From positions 124,001 to 188,000 of the forward strand of contig JBEPUW010000002.1 in assembly GCA_041691315.1 (NCBI GenBank): 64,000 bases of DNA. The letters run 5' to 3'. Each line of letters starts with the position of its first letter. Position 1 is the first letter of the stretch. A program made the translations under genes and the position numbers. The DNA comes from Poindextera sp041691315 (lineage in GTDB: Bacteria; Pseudomonadota; Alphaproteobacteria; Caulobacterales; Caulobacteraceae). The notes under the pieces are model-generated. The model was given only the letters and a program-made list of their open reading frames with translations, was not told the DNA's origin and searched no databases. Positions 25,587 to 34,455 of this stretch are shown piece after piece.

Positions 25587-26791
25587 GCAAGCCAAAGACG
25601 ATCACGGTGCTGGGTTCGACCGGTTCGGTTGGGACCTCGACCCTGGACCTGGCGGCCCGGGCGGTGGCGCATGGCTCGGCGGAGGTCGAGGTGATCGCGC
25701 TGACGGCGGGGGCCAATGTGGTGCTCCTGGCCGAGCAGGCGCTGACCTGGCGGCCGCAGATCGCGGTGATCGCCGACGAGAGCCTGCTGGAGGAGCTGCG
25801 CCAGCGCCTGAACGGCAGCGGCGTCGCCTGCGCCGCCGGCAAGGCGGCGGTGATCGAGGCGGCGGGTATGGCCGCCGACTGGGTAATGTCGGCGATCATG
25901 GGCTCGGCGGGCCTGGCTCCGACGCTGGCCGCGGTGAAGACCGGCGCCGTGGTCGGCCTGGCCAACAAGGAGAGCCTGGTCTGCGCCGGTCCGGCGCTGC
26001 TGGAGGCCGCCAAGGCGGCGGGCGGGGTGATCATCCCTGTGGATTCGGAACACTCAGCCATCTTCCAGGTGCTTGATCCCAGCCTGATCCATCGGGTGGC
26101 CAAGCTGATCATCACCGCCTCCGGCGGCCCGTTTCGCGACTGGAGCCGCCAGGCCATGGGCCGGGCGACGCCGGAGCAGGCGGTGGCGCATCCCAACTTC
26201 CGCATGGGCGCGAAGATTTCGGTGGATTCCGCCACCATGATGAACAAGGGCCTGGAGATGATCGAGGCCAGATACCTGTTCGGCGTCACCCCGGAACAGA
26301 TCGAGGTGCTGATCCACCCCGAGCAGATCATCCATTCCATGGTCACCTACAGCGACGGCTCGACCCTGGCGCAGCTGGGCGCGCCGGACATGCGCACCCC
26401 GATCGCCATCGCCTATGCCTGGCCAGACCGGCTGGACTGGCCAGCGCCAGCGATGGACCTGGCGGCCATGGGGGCGCTGACCTTCGCCCGCCCCGACGCC
26501 GAGCGCTTCCCGGCCATCGAGATCGCGCGCACGGCGATGAACGCCGGCGGCCTGGCGCCCGCGGCCATGAGTGCGGCCAATGAGACCGCGGTGGCCGCCT
26601 TCCTTGACCGGCGCATCGGCTTTCTGGATATTGCCGCCACGGTGACGCAGACGCTGGAGCGGATGGACCGCACCGGAGACCTGCAGGCGGGGGCGAACGC
26701 CGACGGCGCCGTGGAGATCGCCATGCACGCCGACCGTTCCGCCCGCCGCGTCGCTTCCGACGTCCTCGCCCAGCTCCAACCGTCGCTCTAG
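25574..26791 (+). CDS. dxr: 1-deoxy-D-xylulose-5-phosphate reductoisomerase
   Basis: 405 residues from GTG 25574; a TTG at 25583 overlapping the cdsA stop (TTGA) would give MSKPKTITVLGSTGSVG and is an equally good start. NADPH-binding GSTGSVGTSTLDL; NKESLVCAG; DSEHSAIFQ (metal site) and SGGPFR; KISVDSATMMNKGLEMIEARYLF complete the family set. Second step of the MEP isoprenoid pathway, feeding uppS. Confidence 0.96.
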   Translation: MGALSKPKTITVLGSTGSVGTSTLDLAARAVAHGSAEVEVIALTAGANVVLLAEQALTWRPQIAVIADESLLEELRQRLNGSGVACAAGKAAVIEAAGMAADWVMSAIMGSAGLAPTLAAVKTGAVVGLANKESLVCAGPALLEAAKAAGGVIIPVDSEHSAIFQVLDPSLIHRVAKLIITASGGPFRDWSRQAMGRATPEQAVAHPNFRMGAKISVDSATMMNKGLEMIEARYLFGVTPEQIEVLIHPEQIIHSMVTYSDGSTLAQLGAPDMRTPIAIAYAWPDRLDWPAPAMDLAAMGALTFARPDAERFPAIEIARTAMNAGGLAPAAMSAANETAVAAFLDRRIGFLDIAATVTQTLERMDRTGDLQAGANADGAVEIAMHADRSARRVASDVLAQLQPSL

Positions 26792-26814
26792 CCCAAAGGG
26801 AAGACGAACCGTTC

Positions 26815-28032
26815 ATGTTCGCCGCCGTTCAGTCCGCTTTGAGCTACGTCGCGCCGTTCCTCTTCGTGCTCCTTCTGGTGATCACGGTGCACGAGTTCGG
26901 CCATTTCCTGATGGCCAAAGCGTTCGGCGTCGCCATCGAGCGCTTCGCCATCGGGTTCGGCCGCGCAATCGTCCACTGGCGTGACCGCTCCGGCGTCGAG
27001 TGGCGCATCGGCTGGATCCCCATCGGCGGCTACGTGATGTTCGCCGGCGACGAGAACGCGGCCAGCGTGCCGGACCAGAACGACCTGGAAGAGATGCGGC
27101 GTCGTATCGTCGCGCATGAGGGCCCGGCGGCGGTACGCAAGTACCTGCCGTTCAAGCCGCTGTGGCAGCGCGCCATGGTGGCCGCGGCGGGCCCGGCGGC
27201 CAACTTCCTGCTCTCCATCGCCATCTTCGCCGTCCTGCTGATGATCTTCGGCGAGACGACGCTGCGCCCGCGCATCGGCGCGGTGCTGGCCAATTCGCCC
27301 GCCGCCGCCGCCGGCTTCAAGGCCGGCGACCTGATCACCCGCGCCGATGGCCGGGCGATCGACAGTTTCGAACAGCTGCACACGATCGTCGCCTTGCGCA
27401 CCGGCGTGCCAATGCGGTTCACCGTGCATCGCGGCGCGACCGACCTGGTGCTCAGCGCGACGCCAAGGCGGACCTTGGTCGACAACCCCGTGGGCGGCCA
27501 TGACGCCCAGGGGCAGCTGGGCTTGGCCCCATCGACCGCGCCCGCCGACATCGTGCAACGCCGCTACGACCCGATAACCGCGATCGGCGCGGGCGCGGGC
27601 CGAACCTGGGACATGCTGTCGACCACGGTCTACTACCTGAGCCGCATGGCCCAGGGGCAGGAGTCGGGCAAGCAGATCACCGGCGTCATCGGCATCGCCC
27701 AGGTCTCGCACTATGCCGCCCAGGAGGGCGCCCAGGGCGAGAAGGGTCTCGGCGCCCAGGCGCTGGGCAGCCTCGTGACCCTGCTCAGCCTGGCGGCGGT
27801 GGTCTCGGTCAGCATCGGCTTCGCCAACCTGCTGCCCATACCGGTGCTGGATGGCGGCCACCTTCTCTTCTACGCCTACGAGTGGATCGCGCGCCGGCCG
27901 GTGGCCGCGTCGGTGCAGGCGGTGAGCTATCGGGTGGGGCTTGCCTTACTGCTCGGTTTGATGTTGTTCGCCACCACCAACGATCTGCAGCGCATTAACG
28001 TATTTGGTTTCCTCAGCGGCCTGTTCTCGTGA
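26815..28032 (+). CDS. rseP: RIP zinc metalloprotease RseP
   Basis: 405 residues. HEFGH (His26-Glu27-...-His30) sits in the first membrane segment. A PDZ domain spans about 150-225 (IGAVLANSPAAAAGFKAGDLITRADGRAI), and LLPIPVLDGGHLLFY is the second active-site motif. Inner-membrane site-2 protease cutting anti-sigma factors or leftover signal peptides. The stop overlaps the bamA start as GTGA. Confidence 0.95.
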   Translation: MFAAVQSALSYVAPFLFVLLLVITVHEFGHFLMAKAFGVAIERFAIGFGRAIVHWRDRSGVEWRIGWIPIGGYVMFAGDENAASVPDQNDLEEMRRRIVAHEGPAAVRKYLPFKPLWQRAMVAAAGPAANFLLSIAIFAVLLMIFGETTLRPRIGAVLANSPAAAAGFKAGDLITRADGRAIDSFEQLHTIVALRTGVPMRFTVHRGATDLVLSATPRRTLVDNPVGGHDAQGQLGLAPSTAPADIVQRRYDPITAIGAGAGRTWDMLSTTVYYLSRMAQGQESGKQITGVIGIAQVSHYAAQEGAQGEKGLGAQALGSLVTLLSLAAVVSVSIGFANLLPIPVLDGGHLLFYAYEWIARRPVAASVQAVSYRVGLALLLGLMLFATTNDLQRINVFGFLSGLFS

Positions 28033-30527
28033 GCATCCGCCCCTTGACGATGGCCCAACCGATGGATTCCTCCACCGCTCGCCGCCCACGCGCCTCTGTA
28101 CGCGCCGTGTCCGGGCTGGCCATGCTGCTGGCGACGTCGGCGCTCGCCTCCGGCGTGTGGGCGCAGGGCGCGCCGCCGCCTCCGGCGACCTCGAGCGTCC
28201 AGGCGCCACCGCCCGCGACCAGCCCGACGCCCGCGGCGCCGGGACCCATCGTCCCGGAGAGCGGCGTGGTCCAGCGGATCGTGGTCCAGGGCAACGAGCG
28301 GATCGAGACCGAGACCATCCTGGCCTATCTGCCTGTGCAGGTGGGCGACACGGTCGGCGCCGCCCAGATCGACAACGCCATCAAGACCCTGTTCCGCACC
28401 GACCTGTTCGCCGACGTGCGGGTGGAACTGCGCGGCGGCGACCTGAATGTCGCAGTGGTGGAGAACCCGATCATCAATCAGGTGGTGTTCGAGGGCAATT
28501 CGAACATCAAGGACGACAAGCTGCGCGACGAGGTGCAGGTGCGCCCGCGCGGCATCTATACCAAGGCCAAGGTCGAGGCCGACGTGCAGCGCATCGTCGA
28601 GCTCTATCGCCGCGCCGGGCGTATCTCGGTCACCGTCACGCCGCAGATCGTCGCCCTGCCGCAAAAGCGCGTCGACCTGATCTTCGCCATCAACGAGGGG
28701 CCGAAGAGCGGCATCCTCAGGATCGAATTCATCGGCGCGAAGCACTTCTCCGCCACGGACCTGCGCGGGATTATCACCACCAAGGAAAGCCGGCTCTATC
28801 GCTTCCTGAGCACCAACGACAACTACGACCCCGACCGCATCGACTACGACCAGGAACAGCTGCGCAAATTCTACCGCAACCGCGGCTACTACGACTTCCG
28901 CATCGCCAACGCGGTGGCCGAACTGGCGCCCGACAAGAACGGCTTTGTGGTCACCTACACGCTTGACGAGGGCGCTCGCTACCGGTTCGGCAAGCTGACC
29001 GTGAATACGGCGCTGAAGAAGCTGAACGGCGCGGTGCTGCAGCAACTGCTGCCGATCCGCCAGGGCCAGCTCTATCAGGACGAAAAGATCGAACAGGCGA
29101 CCGACGCCCTGACCTTCGCGGCCGGGGCCGCCGGCTTCGCCTTCGTCCAGGTCGAACCGCACTACACCGCCAACCGCGCCACCCATATGGTCGACGTCAC
29201 CTTCGACGTGAAGGAAGGCCCCAGGGTCTATGTCGAGCGCATCGACGTGGTCGGCAACACCCAGACCCTCGACTATGTCATCCGCCGCGAGCTGCTGCTG
29301 TCCGAAGGCGACGCCTATAACCGCGTGCTGGTCGATCGCTCGAAGAACGACGTCAAGGCGCTTGGCTTCTTCAAGGATGTCGACATCACCCAGACGCCCG
29401 GCAGCGCCCCCGATCGCACGGTGCTGCAGGTCAAGGTGCAGGAACAGCCGACCGGCGAACTGTCGTTCAGCGCCGGTTATTCCTCCGTCGACAAGCTGGT
29501 CACCGACATCGGTGTTTCCGAGCGGAATTTCCGTGGCCGCGGCGAGGACGCCCGCGCCGAAGTGTCGCTTGGCTCGATCCGCCAGCAGGTCAGCCTGTCC
29601 TTTACCGAACCGCGCTTCCTCGGCCGCAATATGAGCGCCGGCGTCGACCTCTACGGCTACCGCTACGACTTCACCCAGTACGCCGGCTATGTCAGCGAAT
29701 CGGTCGGCGGCGACGTGCACGTCGGCTTCCCGCTCAGCCCCTATCTCAGCATGCAGCTGCGCTACGCCCTGCACGGCGACAACGTGGCGGTCAGCCAGAG
29801 CCAATGCGGTGCGACGCCGACGCTTTCGACCATCATCTGCGCCCAGCAGGGCACGACCATCACTTCGGCGCCTGGCTATACGCTGCGCTGGGACAAGCGG
29901 AACGATCCGATCAATCCCACGCGCGGCTTCTACATGTCCCTGACTCAGGACTTCGCCGGGCTCGGCGGCGACGTGCGCTACATCAAAACGGTCGGCGAGG
30001 GCGGCTGGTACCACGGCTTCAATTCCGACTTCATCCTCAGCGTCACCGGCCAGGCGGGCTATGTCGGCGGCTGGGGCGGCGACAACGTGCGCATCAACGA
30101 CCGGTTCTTCGCTGGTGGCGGCAACGGCGGCGGCGCGATCTTCCGCGGCTTTCAGGTGGCCGGCATCGGTCCGCGCGACACCACGCCTGGCCTCGGCGAG
30201 CAAGCGCTCGGTGGCAAGGCGTATGCGATCGGAACGGTCGAAGAGACCTTCCCCGACTTCCTTCCCGAGCAGTACGGCATCCATACCGCGGCCTTCGCCC
30301 AGGTCGGAACGCTCGGCCTGCTCGACAACGGCGACAAGCGCACGGCCGGCAGCCTTACCAATGACCCATTCGTCAAGGATGACCTGGCGCTGCGCGCATC
30401 GGCGGGCATCAGCATCTTCTGGAAATCGCCGCTCGGGCCGATCCGTATCGACCTTGCCGCGCCGATCCTGAAACAACGCTACGACAAGACCCAGACCTTC
30501 AGCTTCTCCACCTCAACCAGGTTCTAA
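28029..30527 (+). CDS. bamA: Outer-membrane protein assembly factor BamA
   Basis: 832 residues from a GTG overlapping the rseP stop. Signal peptide with the cleavage region SGVWAQ (about residue 45), a short Pro/Ala linker, five POTRA repeats (about 80-430; VVQGNERIETETILAYLPVQVGD, VVFEGNSNIKDDKLRDEV, IEFIGAKHFSATDLRGII and so on) and an Omp85 barrel ending in Phe (TSTRF), the usual C-terminal outer-membrane signal. It inserts beta-barrel proteins. TAATG overlap with ompH. Confidence 0.96.
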   Translation: MSIRPLTMAQPMDSSTARRPRASVRAVSGLAMLLATSALASGVWAQGAPPPPATSSVQAPPPATSPTPAAPGPIVPESGVVQRIVVQGNERIETETILAYLPVQVGDTVGAAQIDNAIKTLFRTDLFADVRVELRGGDLNVAVVENPIINQVVFEGNSNIKDDKLRDEVQVRPRGIYTKAKVEADVQRIVELYRRAGRISVTVTPQIVALPQKRVDLIFAINEGPKSGILRIEFIGAKHFSATDLRGIITTKESRLYRFLSTNDNYDPDRIDYDQEQLRKFYRNRGYYDFRIANAVAELAPDKNGFVVTYTLDEGARYRFGKLTVNTALKKLNGAVLQQLLPIRQGQLYQDEKIEQATDALTFAAGAAGFAFVQVEPHYTANRATHMVDVTFDVKEGPRVYVERIDVVGNTQTLDYVIRRELLLSEGDAYNRVLVDRSKNDVKALGFFKDVDITQTPGSAPDRTVLQVKVQEQPTGELSFSAGYSSVDKLVTDIGVSERNFRGRGEDARAEVSLGSIRQQVSLSFTEPRFLGRNMSAGVDLYGYRYDFTQYAGYVSESVGGDVHVGFPLSPYLSMQLRYALHGDNVAVSQSQCGATPTLSTIICAQQGTTITSAPGYTLRWDKRNDPINPTRGFYMSLTQDFAGLGGDVRYIKTVGEGGWYHGFNSDFILSVTGQAGYVGGWGGDNVRINDRFFAGGGNGGGAIFRGFQVAGIGPRDTTPGLGEQALGGKAYAIGTVEETFPDFLPEQYGIHTAAFAQVGTLGLLDNGDKRTAGSLTNDPFVKDDLALRASAGISIFWKSPLGPIRIDLAAPILKQRYDKTQTFSFSTSTRF

Positions 30528-31153
30528 TGAACATGATGACCAGAAAATCCGGCGCCGCCTTCGCGGGCGCTTTCGCAATCGCGGCCCTCGCGCCGATGAT
30601 GGCTCACGCCCAGGCCGCCGCCCCGGCGTCGGCGCCGCCGACCGGCCCTGCCATCCCCGGCATGTGCGTCCTGTCGCAGGAAGCGGTGGTCTTCACCTCG
30701 ACCGTCGGCAAATATGTCGCCACCCGGATGCAACAGCTGAACTCCGCCGCCCAGGCCGAGGTCACCAGCAGCACCACCACTCTGCAGAACGACGAAAAGG
30801 CGTTCGAGGCCGCGCGCGCCGGGCTGTCGCAGGAACAGCTGCAGCAACGCGCCGCCGCCCTTGCCGGTCGCGAACGCGAACTGGAGCGCACGGTTTCGGT
30901 TCGCCGCGAAGAGATGAGCCAGACGGCGCAAAAGGCCCAGGGCCGCATCCTCCAGGAGGCTTCGCCGATCTTCCAGCAGGCGGTGCGCTCGCATAACTGT
31001 TCGATCGTGCTTTCCGGCACGGGCGTGCTGGTCGCCGAGACCGCGATGGACATCACGCCGACGGTGATCGCCGGGCTCAACGCCAAGATCACCCAGTTCG
31101 CGTTCGAGCGCGAACATCTGGATCAAGGCGCTGCTGCCGCACCCGCTCGCTAG
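30527..31153 (+). CDS. ompH: OmpH/Skp-like periplasmic chaperone
   Basis: 208 residues with a Sec signal (AFAIAALAPMMAHAQA). The mature protein has the Skp arrangement: short N-terminal strand (GMCVLSQEAVVFTSTVGKYV), a long Gln/Glu/Ala-rich coiled-coil (about 65-140) and a return strand (CSIVLSGTGVLVAETAMDIT). Carries unfolded outer-membrane proteins to BamA, whose gene it overlaps. Confidence 0.88.
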   Translation: MNMMTRKSGAAFAGAFAIAALAPMMAHAQAAAPASAPPTGPAIPGMCVLSQEAVVFTSTVGKYVATRMQQLNSAAQAEVTSSTTTLQNDEKAFEAARAGLSQEQLQQRAAALAGRERELERTVSVRREEMSQTAQKAQGRILQEASPIFQQAVRSHNCSIVLSGTGVLVAETAMDITPTVIAGLNAKITQFAFEREHLDQGAAAAPAR

Positions 31154-31165
31154 GGCGCGCGGCTA

Positions 31166-31279
31166 GATCACGATGAATTTGGATTGAAACAATCCAAATT
31201 CATAAACGTGATCGATCACTACGAGTTAGAGCGGGTTGCGGGCGGAAAACCGCTTCACACTTTTCCTCAACCCGCTCTA
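31166..31279. repeat. Paired-hairpin intergenic repeat
   Basis: Hairpin A, 31166-31213: imperfect arms GATCACG..GAATTTGGATT / AATCCAAATTC..CGTGATC. Hairpin B, 31227-31279: arms TAGAGCGGGTTG / CAACCCGCTCTA enclosing GCGGGCGGAAAACCGC. This paired motif is of a kind seen often between alphaproteobacterial genes. It breaks the otherwise tight cluster between ompH and lpxD. Confidence 0.8.
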
Positions 31280-31318
31280 GCCCATTCCAGCAAGCCGCCA
31301 AAAGGCCGATAAGGCGTC

Positions 31319-32350
31319 ATGCCGGATTCGCGCTTCTATGAAGACCTTGGCTCGGCCAGCGTCGACGACCTCCTTAGCCTTACGGGGGCGACGCTGGCCG
31401 CCGGATCGGTTGACGGCGCGGCCATGGTCGCCTCGGTCGCGCCGCTGGCGCGGGCGGGGCCTGCCGATGTCAGCTTCTTCTCCGATGCGCGCTATCTCGA
31501 CGCGCTGAAGACGACTAGAGCGGGCGCCTGTTTCCTAAGCCCCGCCCAGGCTGAGTTTGCGCCATCGGGCTGTGCGGTGCTGCTGACCACTGAGCCGCAG
31601 ATCGCCTATGCCAAGGCGGCCAACCGTCTACATCGGCCGCGGCTGATGCCGGCGGACTTTGGCCAGGTGCATCCGACCGCGACGCTGGAGGCGGGCGTGG
31701 TCCTAGCTCCCGGCGCGGTGATCGGGCCGGGCGTCAGCATCGGCGCGGGCGCCCATGTGGGGGCCAACGCGGTGATCGGGCCCGGCGTGGCGATCGGGCG
31801 CGACTGCACGATCGGCTCCAACGTCACCATCGGCTTTGCCCTGATCGGCGACCGGGTGCGCATCCTGGCCGGTGCGGTGATCGGCGAGGCGGGGTTCGGC
31901 GTCTCGGCCTCCAAGGGCGCGGCGGTGGACCTGCCACAGCTTGGCCGGGTCATCCTGCAAGACGGCGTGACCGTCGGGGCCAATAGCTGTATCGATCGGG
32001 GCTCCACCGGAGAGGATACGGTCGTCGGCGAGAACACCAAGATCGATAATCTGGTCCAGATCGGCCACAATGTTCAGCTCGGCCGCAGCTGCGTCCTCTG
32101 CGGCAGCGTCGGCCTGTCGGGCTCAACCATCGTCGGTGACGGCGTCATGTTCGGCGCCAAGGCCGGCATCGCCGACCACGTCACCATCGGCGCCGGCGCC
32201 CAGGTCATGGCGGCGGCCGGCGTCATGGGCGACATCCCCGCCGGTGAAACCTGGGGCGGCGCGCCCGCCGTCCGGGCGCGGCAGTTCTGGCGCCAAGTCG
32301 CCTGGGTCAGCCGCATGGTCAATGCGCGAAACCGGAGGGCAGAGGTTTGA
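31319..32350 (+). CDS. lpxD: UDP-3-O-(3-hydroxyacyl)glucosamine N-acyltransferase
   Basis: 343 residues. N-terminal uridine-binding domain (about 1-110), then a left-handed beta-helix of hexapeptide repeats (GPGVSIGAGAHVGANAVIGPGVAIG...) with the catalytic His of NLVQIGHNVQLGRSC. Third step of lipid A synthesis. fabZ begins inside its stop codon. Confidence 0.96.
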   Translation: MPDSRFYEDLGSASVDDLLSLTGATLAAGSVDGAAMVASVAPLARAGPADVSFFSDARYLDALKTTRAGACFLSPAQAEFAPSGCAVLLTTEPQIAYAKAANRLHRPRLMPADFGQVHPTATLEAGVVLAPGAVIGPGVSIGAGAHVGANAVIGPGVAIGRDCTIGSNVTIGFALIGDRVRILAGAVIGEAGFGVSASKGAAVDLPQLGRVILQDGVTVGANSCIDRGSTGEDTVVGENTKIDNLVQIGHNVQLGRSCVLCGSVGLSGSTIVGDGVMFGAKAGIADHVTIGAGAQVMAAAGVMGDIPAGETWGGAPAVRARQFWRQVAWVSRMVNARNRRAEV

Positions 32351-32820
32351 GCGAAGCAGTTGTGACGGCGTCTGAGCCGGTCGATATCGATATCGACGAG
32401 ATCCTCAGCCTGATCCCGCATCGCCCGCCCTTCCTGATGATCGACCGGGCGGAGGACTTTCAGTCTTACAAGTCGCTGATCGGCATCAAGAACGTCGCCA
32501 TGAACGAGCCCTTCTTCGCCGGCCATTTTCCGGGCTATCCGGTCATGCCCGGGGTGATGATCGTCGAGGCCATCGCCCAGACCGGCGGCGTGTTGATGTC
32601 GAAGTCGATGAACCTCGATCTGGCCAGCAAAAGCATCTTCTTCATGTCGCTGGACAAATGCCGCTTCCGCGCCCCGGTGCGGCCCGGCGACATCCTGCGC
32701 ATGCCCGTCGACGTGATCCGCGCCCGCCCGACCGTCGCCCAGTTCAAGGGCCGCGCCATGGTGGGCGACAATCTCGCCTGCGAGGTCGAGTTCATGGCCA
32801 TGGTCGTCGAGCGTAGCTGA
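32347..32820 (+). CDS. fabZ: 3-hydroxyacyl-ACP dehydratase FabZ
   Basis: 157 residues from TTG 32347 overlapping the lpxD stop (TTGA); GTG 32362 is an alternative start. LIPHRPPFLMIDR, NEPFFAGHFPGYPVMPGVMIVEAIAQ (catalytic His in GHFPG, Glu in VEA) are full FabZ motifs. Dehydrates 3-hydroxyacyl-ACP in type II fatty-acid synthesis, competing with lipid A for the same substrate. TGATG overlap with lpxA. Confidence 0.96.
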   Translation: MSEAVVTASEPVDIDIDEILSLIPHRPPFLMIDRAEDFQSYKSLIGIKNVAMNEPFFAGHFPGYPVMPGVMIVEAIAQTGGVLMSKSMNLDLASKSIFFMSLDKCRFRAPVRPGDILRMPVDVIRARPTVAQFKGRAMVGDNLACEVEFMAMVVERS

Positions 32821-33614
32821 TGAGTAGGATTCATGCCCTGGCCAGCGTCGACAAGGGCGCCCAGCTGGGTGAAGACGTCGAGATCGGCCCCTATTGCATC
32901 GTCGGGCCGCAGGTGAAGCTGGGTGCGCGCACGCGGCTGCAGTCCCATGTCAATATCGAAGGCCTGACCGAGATCGGCGAGGACTGTGTCGTGCATCCCT
33001 TCGCCAGCCTCGGCGGGCCGCCGCAGCACGCCGCCCACAAGGGCGACGACACCAGCCTGGTGATCGGCGATCGCAACCTCATCCGCGAATATGTCACCAT
33101 GAATGCCGGCTCGAGCGTCGGCGCGGGTGTGACCAGGGTTGGCTCGGACGGCATGTTCTACACCGGCGCGCACGTGGCGCATGACTGCGTGGTCGGCGAC
33201 CGGGTGCTGCTGACCAATCTGGCCACGCTCGGCGGCCACGTGACCGTCGGCGACTATGCGATCGTCGGCGGCCTGGCCGGGGTGCACCAGTTCACCCGCA
33301 TCGGCCGTTACGCCTTCCTGGGCGCCATGGCGACGGTGGTTCGCGACGTCATTCCGTACGGCAGCGTCTGGGGCAACCACGCCCACCTGGAAGGCCTGAA
33401 CCTGGTTGGGCTGAAGCGCCGGGGATTCTCCCGCGAGCAGATCAATACGCTGAGGGTCGCCTATCGGCTGCTGTTCGCCGAGGAAGGCTCGTTCCAGGAG
33501 CGGGTCGACGAGGTGGCCGAGACCTATGCCGACGCGCCAGAGGTGATGGAGGTCATCGACTTCATCCGCGCCGACGCTAACCGGCCGCTCTGCATGCCCG
33601 CGCGCGAGGTTTGA
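32820..33614 (+). CDS. lpxA: Acyl-ACP--UDP-N-acetylglucosamine O-acyltransferase
   Basis: 264 residues. Hexapeptide beta-helix (IHALASVDKGAQLGEDVEIGPYCIVG...), catalytic His in GAHVAHDCVVGDRV and the C-terminal helical domain (GLKRRGFSREQINTLRVAYRLLF). First step of lipid A synthesis. Confidence 0.97.
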   Translation: MSRIHALASVDKGAQLGEDVEIGPYCIVGPQVKLGARTRLQSHVNIEGLTEIGEDCVVHPFASLGGPPQHAAHKGDDTSLVIGDRNLIREYVTMNAGSSVGAGVTRVGSDGMFYTGAHVAHDCVVGDRVLLTNLATLGGHVTVGDYAIVGGLAGVHQFTRIGRYAFLGAMATVVRDVIPYGSVWGNHAHLEGLNLVGLKRRGFSREQINTLRVAYRLLFAEEGSFQERVDEVAETYADAPEVMEVIDFIRADANRPLCMPAREV

Positions 33615-33621
33615 ACCGTTC

Positions 33622-34455
33622 ATGGCCAAGCTCGGACTGATTGCCGGCGCTGGGGGGCTTCCGGTCGAGATCGTCCGCGCCTGCGAGGCGGCCGAGCGGC
33701 CGATCTTCGTCGTGCGACTGGGCGGCCTGGCCGATCCGGCCATAGCCGAGGCCCGCGGCGTCGACGCCGGCGTTGCCGAGTGGGGCAAGGTGTTCGCGGC
33801 GCTGAAGAAAGAAGGCTGCGAACAGGTCTGCTTCGCCGGCCACGTGCCGAGGCCCGACTTCGCCAATCTGAAGCCGGATCTACGCGGTCTGGCGGCCCTG
33901 CCGGGCATTATCGCCGCCGCCCGCAAGGGCGACGACGCCCTGTTGCGGCAGATCATCACGGAGATCGAGAAGGAAGGCTTTATCGTCGAGGGCCCCAACG
34001 AAGTGCTCAGTAGCCTGACGATTTCGGCGGGTCCTCTGGGACGTCTGGCGCCGTCCGAATGGCACATGGCCGACATCGAACAGGCCGTCCGCGCCGCGCG
34101 CGTGCTTGGCGAACTCGACATCGGCCAGGGCGTCGTGGTGGCGGGCGGCCTAGTGCTGGCGGTCGAGGCGCAGGAGGGCACCGACGCCATGCTGCGCCGC
34201 TGCGCCGAACTACCGGAAGCGCTGCGCGCCAACGGCGGCCAGCCCATGGGCGTGCTGGCCAAGGCGGTGAAGCCGAACCAGGACCGCCGCATCGACCTGC
34301 CGGCCATCGGCCCGGCGACGGTCATAGGCGCCGCCCGCGCCGGCCTGGCCGGGATCGTCGGCGAAACCGGCGCGCTGCTGGTCATCGACCGGGCCGAAGT
34401 TATTCAGACGGCGGACGATCTGGGCCTGTTCGTCGTGGGCGTGGCCCCGGCGTGA
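33622..34455 (+). CDS. lpxI: UDP-2,3-diacylglucosamine pyrophosphatase LpxI
   Basis: 277 residues. KLGLIAGAGGLPVEIVRAC and VKPNQDRRIDLPAIGPATV are typical of LpxI (DUF1009), the alphaproteobacterial replacement for LpxH. It yields lipid X by cleaving the diphosphate. Position between lpxA and lpxB, with a GTGA overlap to lpxB, agrees. Confidence 0.95.
   Translation: MAKLGLIAGAGGLPVEIVRACEAAERPIFVVRLGGLADPAIAEARGVDAGVAEWGKVFAALKKEGCEQVCFAGHVPRPDFANLKPDLRGLAALPGIIAAARKGDDALLRQIITEIEKEGFIVEGPNEVLSSLTISAGPLGRLAPSEWHMADIEQAVRAARVLGELDIGQGVVVAGGLVLAVEAQEGTDAMLRRCAELPEALRANGGQPMGVLAKAVKPNQDRRIDLPAIGPATVIGAARAGLAGIVGETGALLVIDRAEVIQTADDLGLFVVGVAPA

Noticed and set aside
27927..30476. 849-codon minus-strand ORF
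   Set aside because: Exact antisense of bamA; no homology features.
32535..34385. 616-codon minus-strand ORF
   Set aside because: Antisense to fabZ, lpxA and lpxI, all of which have full catalytic motifs.
34059..34451. N-terminal extension of lpxB to 34059
   Set aside because: This part is lpxI in another frame; LpxB begins at GTG 34452 overlapping the lpxI stop.
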